Source: Candidatus Acetothermia bacterium
GTDB taxonomy: Bacteria; Bipolaricaulota; Bipolaricaulia; Bipolaricaulales; Bipolaricaulaceae
Reading direction: 5' to 3'
Length of the DNA stretch: 6,968 nt
Assembly: GCA_003551325.1 (NCBI GenBank)
Contig: PUMK01000227.1
Coordinates: 1-6,968, forward strand
The notes beneath the pieces are model-generated. The model was not told the origin of the DNA. It saw only the letters and a list, made by a program, of their open reading frames with translations, and did no database searches. Positions 5,946-6,968 of this stretch are shown here, in pieces. The position numbers and the translations under genes were made by a program. Numbering within the stretch: position 1 is the first letter of the stretch; every line of letters begins with the position of its first letter.

Positions 5946-5953
5946 CATCGAGG

Positions 5954-6968
5954 ATGAGTACGTATCGTGAGGGCACGTCTATTCCCATGTCCGCGCCAGA
6001 CATCACCGAAGCCGACGTCCGAGCGGTGGCCGAGGTGGTGCGGTCGGGGCGGCTGGCGCTGGGGCAGAAGACCGAGGCGTTCGAACGGCGGATCGCCGAG
6101 TACGTGGGCGTCGAGCATGCGGTGGCGGTGAGCTCGGGGACGACCGCGCTGCACGCGATCGTCCGGGCGCTGGGGATCGGCCCCAGTGACGAGGTGCTGG
6201 TGCCCTCGTTCACGTTCGCCGCCAGCGCCAACGTGGTGCTCTACGAGGGGGCGACGCCGGTGTTCGTGGACGTGGAAGGGGAAACCTACAACCTCGACCC
6301 GGCCGACCTGGCGCGTAAGGTGACCCCACGCACGAAGGCGATCATGGCCGTCGATGCCTTCGGCCAACCGGCGGACTGGGACGCGATCCTCCGCATCGCC
6401 CAGGCACACGAGCTCCGGGTGATCGACGACTCCTGCGAGGCACTGGGTGCCGAGTACAACGGCACCAAGTTGGGAAGGTTCGGCGACGCGGCGGCGTTCG
6501 CCTTCTACCCCAACAAGCAGATGACCACCGGCGAGGGCGGGATGATCGTCACGGGCGACGAGCGGCTGGCTAGGCTCTGTCAATCTCTGCGCAACCAGGG
6601 CCGCGGCGCAATGGGGGCGTGGCTCTCCCACGCGCGCCTTGGGTACAACTACCGGATGACCGAGATGTCCGCGGCGCTCGGGGTCTCCCAGATGGGGCGG
6701 ATCGACGAGCTCCTGGCCAAGCGGGCCCGGGTGGCGGCGATGTACACCGAGCGCCTCTCGGGCTTGAACTGGGTGCGCCCGCCGGTGGTTCGGCCGGAGG
6801 TCACGCCAAGCTGGTTCGTGTACGTGGTGACCCTGGGCGAGGGGCCCGAGCGGGACGAGGTCATCCGCAAGCTCGCCGACCAGGGGATCCCTTCGCGGGG
6901 GTACTTCGCACCCGTGCACCTACAGCCCTATGTGCGAGAGCTCCTGGGTACAGGCGAGGGGGACCTTC
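5954..6968 (+). CDS. DegT/DnrJ/EryC1/StrS family sugar aminotransferase, 3' partial
   Basis: 338 complete codons from ATG 5954, with no stop before the window ends; family members are about 370-400 residues, so only the C-terminal end is missing. These fold-type I PLP enzymes transfer an amino group, usually from glutamate, to a 3- or 4-keto nucleotide sugar in the cytosol. Visible landmarks: the PLP-phosphate segment SSGTTAL at 60-66, PSFTFAA at 84-90, VIDDSCEALGA at 156-166 with D159 the expected partner of the pyridine nitrogen, and FYPNKQMTTGEGG at 184-196 with K188 the PLP-binding lysine. All catalytic residues are present. A 169-base gap with hairpins separates it from the upstream genes, and its base composition is clearly more GC-rich, so it may belong to another transcript or have another origin. 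With the GNAT and phosphoglycosyl transferase genes it suggests an acylated amino sugar (bacillosamine-like logic), but the exact sugar is not readable. Confidence 0.93.
   Translation, partial: MSTYREGTSIPMSAPDITEADVRAVAEVVRSGRLALGQKTEAFERRIAEYVGVEHAVAVSSGTTALHAIVRALGIGPSDEVLVPSFTFAASANVVLYEGATPVFVDVEGETYNLDPADLARKVTPRTKAIMAVDAFGQPADWDAILRIAQAHELRVIDDSCEALGAEYNGTKLGRFGDAAAFAFYPNKQMTTGEGGMIVTGDERLARLCQSLRNQGRGAMGAWLSHARLGYNYRMTEMSAALGVSQMGRIDELLAKRARVAAMYTERLSGLNWVRPPVVRPEVTPSWFVYVVTLGEGPERDEVIRKLADQGIPSRGYFAPVHLQPYVRELLGTGEGDL

Larger units (their letters stand above)
5785..5953. other. Intergenic region with inverted repeats, no gene
   Basis: 169 bases between the double CapK gene and the DegT gene. 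It contains two adjacent hairpins (5803-5837 and 5836-5852) and the ribosome site of the next gene. TTGACG (5909-5914) resembles a -35 box, but no acceptable -10 box follows at 16-18 bases; TAACAT (5920-5925) is too close to pair with it. The motif TAACGTC occurs at 5831-5837 and 5889-5895 and, inverted, at 5803-5809. I see no protein frame of note and no RNA gene. A promoter for the DegT gene may lie here but cannot be assigned. Confidence 0.7.

Noticed and set aside
5924..5953. Earlier ATG start for the DegT aminotransferase
   Set aside because: No ribosome site precedes it, and the strong AGGGAGG would then lie inside the gene.
5894..6919. Long antisense open frame of 341 codons opposite the DegT gene
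   Set aside because: It is rich in His, Arg, Pro and Gly, has no recognisable domain, and mirrors a GC-rich gene with clear catalytic motifs; such antisense frames are a common by-product of high GC3.
1..6968. CRISPR arrays, tRNA or rRNA genes, insertion sequences, integrase sites
   Set aside because: No regularly spaced repeats, no cloverleaf-like or rRNA-like segments, no transposase motifs and no terminal inverted repeats were seen.

Overview
This is part of a surface-polysaccharide (capsule, O-antigen or exopolysaccharide) biosynthesis locus from a GC-rich bacterium. All six protein-coding genes run on the + strand. GC-rich codon use, GTG starts, strong Shine-Dalgarno sites and stop/start overlaps fit Actinomycetota, a GC-rich Bacillota lineage or Chloroflexota, but nothing visible fixes the phylum.

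Layout. (1) 1-489: C-terminal catalytic part of a membrane phosphoglycosyl transferase (initiating sugar transferase), cut by the window edge. (2) 541-1119: GNAT N-acetyltransferase. (3) 1116-2072: PLP enzyme of the D-cysteine desulfhydrase/ACC deaminase family; its GTG start overlaps the previous stop as GTGA. (4) 2069-3076: CarB/PylC-like ATP-grasp ligase, coupled by ATGA. (5) 3157-5784: an 875-residue protein made of two complete in-line CapK/PaaK-type adenylate-forming domains. (6) 5785-5953: a 169-base non-coding gap containing strong inverted repeats. (7) 5954-6968: DegT/DnrJ/EryC1/StrS sugar aminotransferase, running off the end, with visibly higher G+C than the upstream genes.

How the genes may work together (inference): the DegT enzyme makes an amino sugar on a nucleotide carrier, the GNAT protein may acylate that amine, and the phosphoglycosyl transferase loads the sugar phosphate onto undecaprenyl phosphate. 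The middle genes (PLP enzyme, ATP-grasp ligase, double CapK protein) look like a set that makes, activates and attaches a small carboxylic or amino acid, plausibly a non-sugar decoration of the glycan. Its chemistry cannot be read from the sequence.

The most striking point is the junction inside the double CapK gene. An 8-C run lies between the two domains. Removing one C would end the first domain at a TGA (4493-4495) two bases before an in-frame TTG that carries its own GAGGAG ribosome site and starts the second domain. The two domains therefore look like two former tandem genes fused, or switchable, by a one-base change in a homopolymer.
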